NCBI GenBank assembly: GCA_963724535.1
Contig: CAVRVD010000016.1
Span: forward strand, 186,001-250,000
DNA length: 64,000 nucleotides
Source of the DNA: JADJPO01 sp963724535
GTDB taxonomy: Bacteria; Actinomycetota; Actinomycetes; Actinomycetales; Kineosporiaceae
Direction of reading: 5' to 3'
Shown: piece after piece, positions 1-7,999 of the stretch
Numbering within the stretch: the first letter of the stretch is position 1
Layout of the letters: the number at the start of each line of letters is the position of its first letter
Made by a program: the position numbers and the translations under genes
The notes under the pieces: model-generated
What the model saw: only the letters and a program-made list of their open reading frames with translations
Database searches by the model: none
Told to the model about the DNA's origin: nothing

Positions 1-2
1 TC

Positions 3-1028
3 GCCGGCACCGAGTACGGCTTGGAGTACTTCGCCGGCTACATCACCGAGAAGGCGCTCAGCGTCGACAACCTGTTCGTCTTCCTGATCATCATGGCCGG
101 CTTCTCGGTTCCACGGGCTGACCAGCAGAAGGTGCTGTTGTTCGGGATTGCCTTCTCCCTGGTGGCTCGGGGGGCGTTCATCGCTCTGGGCGCGGCCCTC
201 ATCAACCGGTACGCGTGGGTGTTCTATGCCTTCGGCCTGATCCTGCTGCTCACCGCCGGGAACCTGCTCAAGGGCGAGTCCGGAGCCGACTCCCACACCG
301 CGGACAACCTGGTCGTGCGCCTGGCGCGCAAGGTGATTCCCACCACCCCCCACTACGACGGCGACAAGCTGTTCACCGTCGTCGACGGACGCCGGATGAT
401 GACCCCGATGCTGCTGGTGATGGTGGGCATCGGCGGCACCGACATCCTGTTCGCGCTGGACTCCATCCCCGCCATCTTCGGTCTGACCCAGAGCGCGTTC
501 ATCGTCTTCACCGCGACCGCGTTCTCGTTGATGGGCCTTCGCCAGCTGTACTTCCTGATCGACGGCCTGCTGGACCGGTTGATCTTCCTGTCCTACGGGC
601 TGGCGGTGATCCTGGCGTTCATCGGGGTGAAGCTGATCCTGCATGCCCTGCACGAGAACAACGTGCCGTTCATCAACGACGGCGAGAAGGTGAAGGTCGT
701 CGAGGTCAGCACGTCGCTGTCGTTGACCGTGATCGTGGGCACGCTGCTGGTCACCGTGCTGCTGTCGCTGTACTCGCCGAAGGGCAAGGCCCGCACGATC
801 ATCAACAACGTCCGCCGGCACACCGAGCAGTACCTCGACCTCGACTACGAGACCGACCCCGCCATCCGCGAGCAGAACTACCAGCGGCTGGTGCGTGAGG
901 AGGGCCGGCTGAGCGTCGTCCCGGCCAGGTACCGCTCGCTGATCGGCGACGAGCCGAACCTGCTGGAGCGGCTGCGCCGAGCACACCTCGTGCACGACGA
1001 GCGGACCCGGTCGGCGCACCAGGGCTAG
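3..1028 (+). CDS. TerC/Alx family integral membrane protein (5' end cut by window)
   Basis: The reading frame is open from the window edge, and the residues before the first possible start (a TTG at 21) still match the family, so the true start lies outside the window. The product is a polytopic membrane protein of the TerC/Alx family, whose members are linked to tellurite resistance or metal (Mn) export. Visible family marks are the EKALSVDNLFVF segment in the first helix region, an internal GGTDILFALDSIPAIFG segment with the conserved acidic residues, and a GLRQLYFLIDGLL helix. A charged cytoplasmic tail of about 70 residues follows the last helix near residue 250. The family is clear; the transported ion is inferred. 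Confidence 0.9.
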   Translation, partial: AGTEYGLEYFAGYITEKALSVDNLFVFLIIMAGFSVPRADQQKVLLFGIAFSLVARGAFIALGAALINRYAWVFYAFGLILLLTAGNLLKGESGADSHTADNLVVRLARKVIPTTPHYDGDKLFTVVDGRRMMTPMLLVMVGIGGTDILFALDSIPAIFGLTQSAFIVFTATAFSLMGLRQLYFLIDGLLDRLIFLSYGLAVILAFIGVKLILHALHENNVPFINDGEKVKVVEVSTSLSLTVIVGTLLVTVLLSLYSPKGKARTIINNVRRHTEQYLDLDYETDPAIREQNYQRLVREEGRLSVVPARYRSLIGDEPNLLERLRRAHLVHDERTRSAHQG

Positions 1029-1133
1029 CGCGCCGCGGCGGCCTGAGACAGGCTCGCCACGGACCCGAAACGGCGTGCTGCATCGGCGTGTTGCAGCGTG
1101 TCGCGGTCTTTGGCGGGCATGGCGGCCAGTGGC

Positions 1134-2039
1134 TCAGTCGCCCAGGGACCGCTCCAGTTCGCTGAGCATGGCGACCGCGTCGTCGACGACCGGGCGGTCC
1201 TCGGTGCTGACCCCGTGCAGCAGCCAGCGGGCCAGCAGCAGCTCACCGGCCAGGCGCGCCCGGCGGGCCAGGTCGGCGTCGGCCTGGGTCCGACGTTTGG
1301 CGGAGTAGGCGCTCAGGACGGTCTCGAAGACCCCGGGCTGGACGGCGTTGGCCAGCCAGGCGAAGTCGTCGGCCGGGTCGGCCACCCGGGCCTGGGCCCA
1401 GTCGACGATCCCGCTGACCTCGTTGCCCTCGACCAGGACGCTGTCCCCGTCCAGCTCCCCGTGAACGAGGCACGGCACGAACCGCCAGGCGGTCGTCTCC
1501 TCGAGCTCGGCCTCCCAGCGGCTGAGCAGCGCGGAGGGAACCTGGCCGGTCGCCGCAGCTCGGTCCACCTCGGCGAGGCGGCGCTGGCGGTACTCCTCGG
1601 CCTCGTACACCGGCATGTCGACATCGGCGACCAGCCGGGTCGGTAGGTCGTGCACCACGGCCAGGGTGCGGCCCAGCGAGGCGGCCAGTGCGGGGGAGGC
1701 CGCCAATCGTGCGGCGTCCAGTGGGGTGCCGGACGGGGCCCGGTGCACGAAGGCCCTGCCACCGGTGGGCAGGGCGGCGTGCCCGGCCGTCTTCGGCACC
1801 GAGAACGACACCCAGCCGTACAGCCCATCGACCAAGCGGCTCTCGGCGTCCATCCGGGCCCCGGCCGCGCTGGTCCGCGGTGCCCGGACCACCCACTGGC
1901 GGCCGATGGTGTCCTCGACCCAGGCAGCGTCGACGTCCGGGTCGTGGACGGTGACGGTGCGCGCGCTTACCGGCTCCGAGCCCTTGACCGCCGCGCAGAC
2001 GAGTGCGGCGAGGGCGAGCGGGCTGCGGGGAGCGGGCAC
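1134..2039 (-). CDS. Aminoglycoside-phosphotransferase-like (APH) kinase-fold protein, active site altered
   Basis: This is a 301-residue APH/choline-kinase-fold protein. The GTG start at 2039 is chosen because a TACCGT box lies 6 bases upstream (leaderless pattern) and because homologous-looking sequence begins there; the frame stays open to 2228. The C-lobe has VHGELDGDSVLV where the usual Brenner motif reads HGDLHxxN, so the catalytic Asp is Glu and the metal-binding Asn is Ser. The later GIVDWAQARVADPADDFAWL segment keeps the metal-binding Asp. Proteins of this kind are common in actinobacteria and mostly have no known substrate. It lies divergent to nudC. Resistance should not be assumed. 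Confidence 0.8.
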   Translation of the reverse strand: MPAPRSPLALAALVCAAVKGSEPVSARTVTVHDPDVDAAWVEDTIGRQWVVRAPRTSAAGARMDAESRLVDGLYGWVSFSVPKTAGHAALPTGGRAFVHRAPSGTPLDAARLAASPALAASLGRTLAVVHDLPTRLVADVDMPVYEAEEYRQRRLAEVDRAAATGQVPSALLSRWEAELEETTAWRFVPCLVHGELDGDSVLVEGNEVSGIVDWAQARVADPADDFAWLANAVQPGVFETVLSAYSAKRRTQADADLARRARLAGELLLARWLLHGVSTEDRPVVDDAVAMLSELERSLGD

Positions 2040-2168
2040 GTACCCACGGTACGGGTGAGACCCGCCCGAAGCCGGTGTGCGACACCCGACGGCTACAACC
2101 AGTAGTCGAATGGTGGCCCGGCCCGGCGCTGCGCCGGTCACCGGCTGCGGCGTCACTACCCTGGCCGG

Positions 2169-3092
2169 GTGACGCGCGAGCTGGACCAACCGTCGTTGTC
2201 CCGCTCCACCCTGGACCGCGCCGCCCATCGCCGGTTCGAGCCGGACCTGCTCGCCGCCCTGCTACGGCAGGCGGGCACGCTGGTGCTGGAGCTGGACGGC
2301 GACCGGGCCCCGGTCCTCGACTCCGGGGCCGGCATCCGGCTGGCGCTTCGCCCGGCTCCTCGGGTCCGGACGGAGCCGGACGCGCTGGTGGTCTTCCTGG
2401 GTCAGTCCCCGGACGGCGACGCCCGGCTGCTGGTCGTGGGTCCGGGCACGATCGGGCCCGGCGAGCGGCTGGCGACCTTGCGCGAGGTTGGTGCCGTACT
2501 CGACGACACCGATGCCGGGCTGTTCACCGCCGCGCTCTCGCTGGCGAACTGGCACGCCGGGCATCCGCGCTGCTCGCGCTGCGGCGAGCCCACCGTGGTC
2601 GCGTCCGCCGGCTGGTCGCGTCGCTGCACGGCGTGCCCCGCGGAGCACCACCCACGCACCGACCCGGCCGTGATCATGGCAGTGGTCGACTCCGAGGACC
2701 GGATCCTGCTCGGCCACCAGGGGGCCTGGCCGCCCCGCCGGTTCTCGACCCTGGCCGGGTTCGTCGAGCCGGGTGAGTCCCTGGAGCAGGCGGTGCGCCG
2801 CGAGGTGGCCGAGGAGAGCGGCGTGCAGGTCGGCCGAGTGGTCTACCGGGGCAGCCAGCCGTGGCCGTTCCCATCCTCGTTGATGCTGGGCTTCACCGGC
2901 TACGCCCGGACCACGCAGATCACCGTGGACGGCGCCGAGCTCGCCCAGGCCCGCTGGTGGAGCCGGGAGGAGCTGTCCCTGGACGTGGCCACCGAGGAGC
3001 TGCTGCTGCCGCCTGCGGTCTCGATCGCCCGTCGGCTCATCGAGCAGTGGTTCGGCGGCCCGATCCGGGACGGCGGGGGCCACTGGCGCTGA
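2169..3092 (+). CDS. nudC: NAD(+) diphosphatase / NADH pyrophosphatase NudC
   Basis: This 307-residue Nudix hydrolase cleaves NAD(H) to NMN(H) and AMP and can remove NAD caps from RNA. Domains in order: an N-terminal NudC-like region, a zinc ribbon (CSRC at about residue 136, then CTAC), and a Nudix domain with the full box GFVEPGESLEQAV then REVAEESGV. The NudC-specific SQPWPFPSS motif follows the box. The GTG start at 2169 lies 6 bases after a TACCCT -10-like box (2157-2162) and has no Shine-Dalgarno sequence, so the mRNA is probably leaderless. Proximity to mrx1 and uvrD2 matches the mycobacterial order. Confidence 0.95.
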   Translation: MTRELDQPSLSRSTLDRAAHRRFEPDLLAALLRQAGTLVLELDGDRAPVLDSGAGIRLALRPAPRVRTEPDALVVFLGQSPDGDARLLVVGPGTIGPGERLATLREVGAVLDDTDAGLFTAALSLANWHAGHPRCSRCGEPTVVASAGWSRRCTACPAEHHPRTDPAVIMAVVDSEDRILLGHQGAWPPRRFSTLAGFVEPGESLEQAVRREVAEESGVQVGRVVYRGSQPWPFPSSLMLGFTGYARTTQITVDGAELAQARWWSREELSLDVATEELLLPPAVSIARRLIEQWFGGPIRDGGGHWR

Positions 3093-3110
3093 GCCTGCGA
3101 CCACCTACCC

Positions 3111-3162
3111 GCACGCTGATCTTCACGCTGGGGCCGTGGCACCGCTGTGGAGATCAGCGTGC
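3111..3162. repeat. REP-like inverted repeat, copy 1 (imperfect)
   Basis: Arms of 12 bases at 3111-3122 (gcacgctgatct) and 3151-3162 are exact reverse complements around a 28-base loop. The left arm continues as the same sequence found in copy 2. It sits just after the nudC stop, so it could also act as a terminator hairpin. Confidence 0.75.
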
Positions 3163-3191
3163 GCGGTTCGGGCTGCCAGGGTGACCGTTGC

Positions 3192-3249
3192 CGTGCACGC
3201 TGATCTTCACGCTCGGTGTGCGGAACCCCCGTGAAGATCAGCGTGCACG
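3192..3249. repeat. REP-like inverted repeat, copy 2 (perfect 20-bp arms)
   Basis: Arms 3192-3211 (cgtgcacgctgatcttcacg) and 3230-3249 are perfect 20-base reverse complements with an 18-base loop. The arm shares its core gcacgctgatcttcacg with copy 1 about 80 bases upstream. A stem this long, duplicated in one intergenic region, is typical of dispersed palindromic repeats rather than of a single terminator. Confidence 0.85.
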
Positions 3250-3260
3250 GCGGTGGCTGT

Positions 3261-3305
3261 GGGCCTGCGGGCCTGCGGGCCTGTGGGCCTGTGGGCCTGT
3301 GGGCC
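3261..3305. repeat. Tandem 8-bp repeat (gggcctgY), 5.6 copies
   Basis: Two gggcctgc units, three gggcctgt units and a partial gggcc run head to tail between the palindromic repeats and the 3' end of the propeller gene. This is a simple slippage-prone tract with no coding signal. Confidence 0.8.
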
Positions 3306-3328
3306 GAGTACCTCCTCGGCAGCAGGGG

Positions 3329-4699
3329 TCAGTGCGGCTCGTCGTTCAGGGGCGCCGGGATGCTTGCCGTGTGCAGCCTGGCCTCGTAGACCTGCGGGAT
3401 GCCCGGTGCCTCGCCGGTTGCCCCGGCCAGATCGCTGGAGGTGTCCGTGAAGGCCACGTGCCGCCCCCAGGAGGACAGTGACACCGACGAGGACTCCCCG
3501 TTGCCGGGTTCGCGGCGTGAGGTCGAGCCGACCATCGCTGTGCCGGCGCCGTCCAGGTCGCGCACGAACGCACGGTCCACGTCCGGCTCGGCGTCGTCCA
3601 GTCTGGGGGCCAGGTCCGTCGCCTCGGACAGGAACGCCACCCGGCGCCCGTCGCCGGAGATGGACGGCGAGTGCGAGTCGTCGTTGCCGGGGGTGCCGTC
3701 CCCGGCCAGCGAGACCAGCCGGGTCTGCTGCTCGTCCCGGTGGTGGACGAAGACGTCGCTGGCCCGGTTGTCGTCGCCGTGGATCAGGTCGTCGGCCTTG
3801 GAGGCGAAGGCGACCGAGGAGCCGTCGGCCGAGATGGACGGCGTGTGCGAGGCATCCGAGCCCGCCGTGCCGTCGGTGGCCCGGCTGACCAGGTCGTTCT
3901 CCCCGGTCACCGTGTCGTAGACATAGACGTCGCTGGTGTCGTTGTCGTCATCCGGGTCGAGGGTCGCGGTGGTGCTGAACGCGACCAGCCGGCCGCCCGC
4001 CGAGATCGAGGGCTGCCCGGAGATGCCGCCGGCCGAGGTGCCGTCCGCCGTCACGCTGATCAGCTCGGTGTGCCCGGTGACCTGGTCGTGCAGGTACACG
4101 TCCGGAGTGGGCGTGTCGTCATCGGTGTCCAGGGTCTGCGACAACGAGCTGAACGCGATGAACCGGCCGTCGGCCGACACCGACGGCGAGTACGAGTCCC
4201 GCTCCCCGGGCTGGCCGTCGTCGTTGCGGCTGACCAGGCTGATCGCGTGAGTGCGCATGTCGTGCAGGTACACCTGCAGGGTGTCCCCGACCGGGATGGC
4301 CACCAAGTCCTGGGCGGCGGAGGTGAACGCCACGAACCGTCCGTCGGCCGAGATCGCGGGCTGGAACGAGGAGCCGTTGCCGGGCCCGCCGCGCAGCGAC
4401 CGGCTGACCAGCACGGTGCGGTTCTCGACCAGGTCGCGCACGTAGACGTCGCTGTCCTCGCCGGTCGTCACGAAGGCGACGTAGCGCCCGTCCGAGGAGA
4501 TCGCCGGGGCGCCGGAGGCCAGCGCCTGGCCGGTTTGGGCGCCGTGGGGGCTGACCCGCACCGGACGACCGACGACCAGCCGGGGCAGCGGGTCGGTTCG
4601 CCGCCGGGTCCGTCGGGCCTGCTCGCTGGTGCCGGGCTGCTGGGTGCCTGGCTGCTGGGTACGCCGACGCGGTTCGTTCGGGTTCTGCTGTTCCACCAC
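3329..4699 (-). CDS. Seven-bladed TolB/PD40-type beta-propeller protein
   Basis: This 456-residue protein has a charged, Gln/Pro/Arg-rich N-terminus of about 60 residues, then seven repeats of roughly 50-60 residues, each beginning with a strand like SADGRFVAF and ending with a VYVHD-like strand. Several blades carry Asp-rich loops such as TDDDTPTPDVYLHD and PDDDNDTSDVYVYD that could bind metal. This is the WD40-like/TolB propeller pattern. No signal peptide or lipobox is visible, so a cytoplasmic location is likely, whereas most TolB-like propellers are exported. The GTG start at 4699 is preceded by an aggaggg ribosome site. A scaffold or ligand-binding role is inferred; no enzyme motif is seen. 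Confidence 0.8.
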   Translation of the reverse strand: MVEQQNPNEPRRRTQQPGTQQPGTSEQARRTRRRTDPLPRLVVGRPVRVSPHGAQTGQALASGAPAISSDGRYVAFVTTGEDSDVYVRDLVENRTVLVSRSLRGGPGNGSSFQPAISADGRFVAFTSAAQDLVAIPVGDTLQVYLHDMRTHAISLVSRNDDGQPGERDSYSPSVSADGRFIAFSSLSQTLDTDDDTPTPDVYLHDQVTGHTELISVTADGTSAGGISGQPSISAGGRLVAFSTTATLDPDDDNDTSDVYVYDTVTGENDLVSRATDGTAGSDASHTPSISADGSSVAFASKADDLIHGDDNRASDVFVHHRDEQQTRLVSLAGDGTPGNDDSHSPSISGDGRRVAFLSEATDLAPRLDDAEPDVDRAFVRDLDGAGTAMVGSTSRREPGNGESSSVSLSSWGRHVAFTDTSSDLAGATGEAPGIPQVYEARLHTASIPAPLNDEPH

Positions 4700-4759
4700 G
4701 GCCCTCCTGGTCCTGCTGGTGTCACCGGGAGACGCCCGATCCGGGCGCCGAAGGCGTCG

Positions 4760-5032
4760 CTAGTGGCCGAGGCGGTCGAGCACTACGCGGGACGGCGGGT
4801 TCGTCACCGCCGACCCGTCCGGGAACAGCACGGTGGGTACCGTTCGGTTCCCCCCGTTGACGCCCACGACGAACGCGGCGGCCTCGCCGTCCTGCTCGAT
4901 GTTCACCTCGGTGAACTCCACCCCGGCCCGCTGCAGCTGACCCTTGAGCCGGACGCAGTAGCCGCACCAGGTCGTGGTGAACATGACCACCGTTCCTGGA
5001 GCCGGAGCCGGATAGGTCGCCGCGATCGTCAT
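4760..5032 (-). CDS. mrx1: Mycoredoxin-1 type glutaredoxin-like protein
   Basis: This 90-residue thioredoxin-fold protein has the CGYC active site at about residues 23-26 and the cis-Pro TVPTVLFPDG segment. Mycoredoxins reduce protein-mycothiol mixed disulfides in the actinobacterial cytoplasm with electrons from mycothiol. The ATG at 5032 is chosen because the thioredoxin fold begins immediately after it; the frame continues open upstream but without similarity. It is divergent from uvrD2 with only 30 bases between starts, and the same pair is adjacent in mycobacteria. Confidence 0.9.
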   Translation of the reverse strand: MTIAATYPAPAPGTVVMFTTTWCGYCVRLKGQLQRAGVEFTEVNIEQDGEAAAFVVGVNGGNRTVPTVLFPDGSAVTNPPSRVVLDRLGH

Positions 5033-5062
5033 GTCCCCATTGTCACCGGTGGCTGAGAGGAT

Positions 5063-7393
5063 GTGAGCGAGATGAGCAGTCCTTCCTCCACGACCACCCC
5101 GACCGACACCCCGACGACCACCCCCGAGGCGACCCCGACGACGACCCCGACCAGCCGGGCGGCTGGTCCGGCCGTCGGTGCCGGTCGGTCCCCGGACGCC
5201 GTCCTGGCCGCCCTCGACCCGGAGCAGCGCGAGGTGGCGACCGCCCTGCGTGGGCCGGTCTGCGTGCTGGCGGGCGCCGGCACCGGCAAGACGCGGGCGA
5301 TCACCCACCGGATCGCCTACGGGGTGCTCAGCGGGGTCTACGTACCGCAGCAGGTGCTGGCGGTGACCTTCACCGCACGGGCCGCCGGGGAGATGAGAAC
5401 CCGGCTGCGTGACCTGGGCGTCGCCGGCGTGCAGGCTCGTACCTTCCACGCGGCGGCGCTGCGCCAGCTCGGCTACTTCTGGCCGCGGACCATCGGTGGC
5501 CCGCCGCCCGCGCTGGTCGAGCACAAGGCCTCACTGATCGCCGACGCGGCCGCCCGGCTGCGGCTCAGCGTCGACCGGCCCGCGGTGCGCGACCTGGCTG
5601 CCGAGGTCGAGTGGGCCAAGGTCAGCCTGCTGACCCCGCAGACCTACTCGGCGGCCGCGGTCCGGGCTGGTCGGGGCGAGCCGGGCGGGTTCGACCTGAT
5701 CACCGTCTCCCGGCTGTTCGAGGCCTACGAACAGGCCAAGACCGACCGCGGGGTGATCGACTTCGAGGACGTGTTGCTGATCACCACCGGCATCCTCGGC
5801 GAGCACCCGGACGTGCTCGCGGCGGTCCGGACCCAGTACCGGCACTTCGTCGTCGACGAGTACCAGGATGTCAGCGCCCTGCAGCAGCAGCTCCTGGACG
5901 CCTGGCTGGGGGACCGGGACGAGCTGTGCGTCGTCGGCGACCCGAACCAGACCATCTACTCCTTCACCGGTGCCAGCCCCGAGCACCTCCTGGGCTTCCG
6001 CCGCCGCCACCCGGAGGCGGTGGTGGTCAAGCTGGTCCGCGACTACCGGTCCACCCCGCAGGTGGTCGCGCTCGCCAACGCTCTGGCCGCGCCGGCCTCG
6101 GCGTCGCCGGACCCGACCGGGCGGGTCGGGGACGGCGCGAACCTGCGGCTGCAGGCCCAGGGCGAGGACGGCCCGCGGCCGCGGCTGGTCGCCCACGCCG
6201 ACGACGAGGAGGAGGCGGCCACCGTGGCCGCAGGGGCCGCCGCGCTCATCGAGCAGGGGGTGCCGGCCGCCGAGATCGCCGTCCTGTACCGGACCAACGC
6301 CCAGTCCCAGGCGTTGGAGCAGTCCCTGGCCACAGCCGGCCTGCCGTACCTGGTACGTGGCGGAGAGCGCTTCTTCTCCCGCAAGGAGGTCCGCGACGCC
6401 GTCCTGCTGCTGCGCGGCGCTGCCCGCGCGGAGTCCGGGCAGGCCTATGCCGGCCCGAACAACGCGGGCGGCGCGGGCGGCGCGGACGACGCCAACGACA
6501 CCGACGACGAGCGGGCGCCGCTGGGCGTCCAGGCCCGGGACGTGCTCGCCTCGGCCGGCTGGAGCCAAACGCCGCCGAGCAGCGGGGGAGCGGTCCGGGA
6601 GCGCTGGGAGTCCCTCCAGGCGCTCGCCTCGTTGGCGGACACGGTTGCCGAGCAGAACCCGAAGGCAGGCCTGACCGAGCTGGTCGCCGAGCTGGAGGAG
6701 CGGGCGGCCGCCCAGCACGCGCCGACCATGCAGGGGGTGACCTTGGCCTCGCTGCATGCGGCGAAGGGCCTGGAGTGGGACGCGGTGTTCCTGGTCGGGC
6801 TCTCCGACGGGCTGATGCCGATCTCGCTGGCCCAGGGCTGGGAGGCCATCGCCGAGGAGCGCCGGCTGCTCTATGTCGGCGTCACCCGCGCCCGCCGGCA
6901 CCTGGTGCTCAGCTGGGCTCGGGCGCGTACGCCCGGGGGCCGGGCCTCCCGCTCGGTGTCCCGATTCCTGGACGGCGGGCAGCTGGCCGCCACCCTGGAC
7001 GGCGCCGCCACGCCGGTCGCGTCGGGCGGGCGCGCCGGCCGGCCCGCGCGGGCCAGGCGCTCGGGCAAGGCGGCGCTGCGCACCGTATGCACTGGCTGCG
7101 GGGCGGCGTTGGAGACCGCGGCGCAGCGCAAGACGGGTCGGTGCGCGGACTGCCCGCCGGCCTACGACGAGGCAGTGTTCGAGGCGCTGCGCACCTGGCG
7201 CAGCGAGACCGCCTCGGCCGCAAAGGTTCCTGCGTACGTGGTGTTCACGGACGCCACGCTGGCGGCGATCGCCGAACACCTGCCCCGGGATTCCGCCGGC
7301 CTGGCGCAGATCGCCGGGGTGGGCCCGGCCAAGCTGGAGCGATACGGGGTCGAGGTTCTCGAGGTTCTCGCGGTGGCGACCGGGCATCGGTGA
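5063..7393 (+). CDS. uvrD2: ATP-dependent DNA helicase UvrD2 (SF1, HRDC domain)
   Basis: This 776-residue SF1A helicase has these motifs in order: Walker A AGAGTGKT (about residue 70), DEYQD Walker B (about 265), VGDPNQTIYSFTG motif III, a VLYRTNAQSQALE segment, HAAKGLEWDAVF, and LLYVGVTRARRHL motif VI. A four-cysteine cluster (CTGC then CADC) and a C-terminal HRDC domain follow, which together identify UvrD2 rather than PcrA. The first 45 residues are Thr/Pro-rich and probably disordered. The start is GTG at 5063; the ATG at 5072 is possible. It unwinds DNA 3'-5' in repair. Its neighbours mrx1 and whiB7 match the mycobacterial context. Confidence 0.93.
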   Translation: MSEMSSPSSTTTPTDTPTTTPEATPTTTPTSRAAGPAVGAGRSPDAVLAALDPEQREVATALRGPVCVLAGAGTGKTRAITHRIAYGVLSGVYVPQQVLAVTFTARAAGEMRTRLRDLGVAGVQARTFHAAALRQLGYFWPRTIGGPPPALVEHKASLIADAAARLRLSVDRPAVRDLAAEVEWAKVSLLTPQTYSAAAVRAGRGEPGGFDLITVSRLFEAYEQAKTDRGVIDFEDVLLITTGILGEHPDVLAAVRTQYRHFVVDEYQDVSALQQQLLDAWLGDRDELCVVGDPNQTIYSFTGASPEHLLGFRRRHPEAVVVKLVRDYRSTPQVVALANALAAPASASPDPTGRVGDGANLRLQAQGEDGPRPRLVAHADDEEEAATVAAGAAALIEQGVPAAEIAVLYRTNAQSQALEQSLATAGLPYLVRGGERFFSRKEVRDAVLLLRGAARAESGQAYAGPNNAGGAGGADDANDTDDERAPLGVQARDVLASAGWSQTPPSSGGAVRERWESLQALASLADTVAEQNPKAGLTELVAELEERAAAQHAPTMQGVTLASLHAAKGLEWDAVFLVGLSDGLMPISLAQGWEAIAEERRLLYVGVTRARRHLVLSWARARTPGGRASRSVSRFLDGGQLAATLDGAATPVASGGRAGRPARARRSGKAALRTVCTGCGAALETAAQRKTGRCADCPPAYDEAVFEALRTWRSETASAAKVPAYVVFTDATLAAIAEHLPRDSAGLAQIAGVGPAKLERYGVEVLEVLAVATGHR

Positions 7394-7445
7394 CGGGGGC
7401 ACGAGGGCCAGACGTCGGCCGAACCGAGGATCTGCGAAAAAAGGT

Positions 7446-7475
7446 TTGGCAGCGGGGGCGGCTTCCCCCTACCGT
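7446..7475 (+). promoter_or_regulatory. Probable whiB7 promoter with AT-rich upstream element
   Basis: TTGGCA (7446-7451) and TACCGT (7470-7475) are spaced by 18 bases, and a run of seven A's followed by gg abuts the -35 box. In mycobacteria and Streptomyces the autoregulated whiB7 promoter carries an AT-rich stretch just upstream of -35 that WhiB7 contacts through its AT-hook. The match is by pattern only. Confidence 0.6.
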
Positions 7476-7530
7476 CGAATCACGCACTCGCGCCCGCGAG
7501 TCCTGCTGCGCTGCCGAGAGGAGGTGTCCG

Positions 7531-7839
7531 ATGTCCGACCTGATGACTGACGAGCGGATGTACGTCGAGCCGACGTACGCCAAGCCCGTGCCCTCCCTCG
7601 CCGTGACGTCCCCGGACGCCACCTTGCTCGGCACCGGCCACGCCCTCACCCCGCGCAGCGGTCTGGGGGCAGACCTGCGTCACCGCACCCGCGGCGACGC
7701 CCGGACCACCGCTCCGATCACCGCAGATGGCACCGCCGGGGTGGGTATCGGCAGCGCCCGCACCCGCTCCCTTTTTGCAGACGTCCCGACCAGCAACCCG
7801 ATCCGACCGGGCTCCAGATCCTGTAGACCGCCGGCCTAG
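7531..7839 (+). CDS. Upstream open reading frame in the whiB7 leader (102 aa)
   Basis: A 102-codon frame starts at an ATG preceded by a strong gaggaggtg ribosome site and ends at TAG 7837-7839, inside a small hairpin and 27 bases before the terminator stem. The peptide is Thr/Ala/Arg-rich and shows no recognised domain. Translated leader frames upstream of whiB7 are known to sense ribosome inhibition by controlling attenuation. The position, the ribosome site and the hairpins that follow support this role; a stable protein product is not implied. Confidence 0.6.
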   Translation: MSDLMTDERMYVEPTYAKPVPSLAVTSPDATLLGTGHALTPRSGLGADLRHRTRGDARTTAPITADGTAGVGIGSARTRSLFADVPTSNPIRPGSRSCRPPA

Positions 7840-7857
7840 CTCCTTCGAGCAGCCGGC
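7830..7857 (+). promoter_or_regulatory. Hairpin overlapping the leader-frame stop codon
   Basis: gccggc (7830-7835) pairs with gccggc (7852-7857), and inside it gctc (7839-7842) pairs with gagc (7847-7850) around a cttc loop. The stop codon of the leader frame lies within the structure, so a ribosome terminating there would melt it. Confidence 0.5.
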
Positions 7858-7866
7858 CCCCTCCTC

Positions 7867-7898
7867 AGGCCGCGGAACCCGCCAAGGGTCCGCGGCCT
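7867..7898 (+). terminator. Leader terminator of whiB7
   Basis: The 5' arm 7867-7880 (aggccgcggaaccc) pairs with 7886-7898 (gggtccgcggcct), one A bulged, around a 5-base loop. The U-tract is weak, as is common in high-GC actinobacteria. It lies about 100 bases before the whiB7 start. Confidence 0.65.
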
Positions 7899-7917
7899 TC
7901 GTAGTTCTCCGCGGACC
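7887..7917 (+). promoter_or_regulatory. Antiterminator hairpin competing with the whiB7 leader terminator
   Basis: ggtccgcgg (7887-7895) is an exact reverse complement of ccgcggacc (7909-7917) across a 13-base loop. The 7887-7895 segment is also the 3' arm of the terminator, so the two structures exclude each other. This is the expected design of an attenuator. Confidence 0.6.
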
Positions 7918-7999
7918 ACGCCCAGCCGGACACCCCGGCGCCGCAGTACGGCCAGGTCCACCAGCACCTGGGCCGTCGGAGATGAGGAGGTGACAGGCC

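Noticed and set aside
1134..2039. Aminoglycoside or macrolide resistance gene
   Set aside because: The catalytic loop is altered and such kinase-fold proteins are mostly of unknown function; resistance cannot be inferred.
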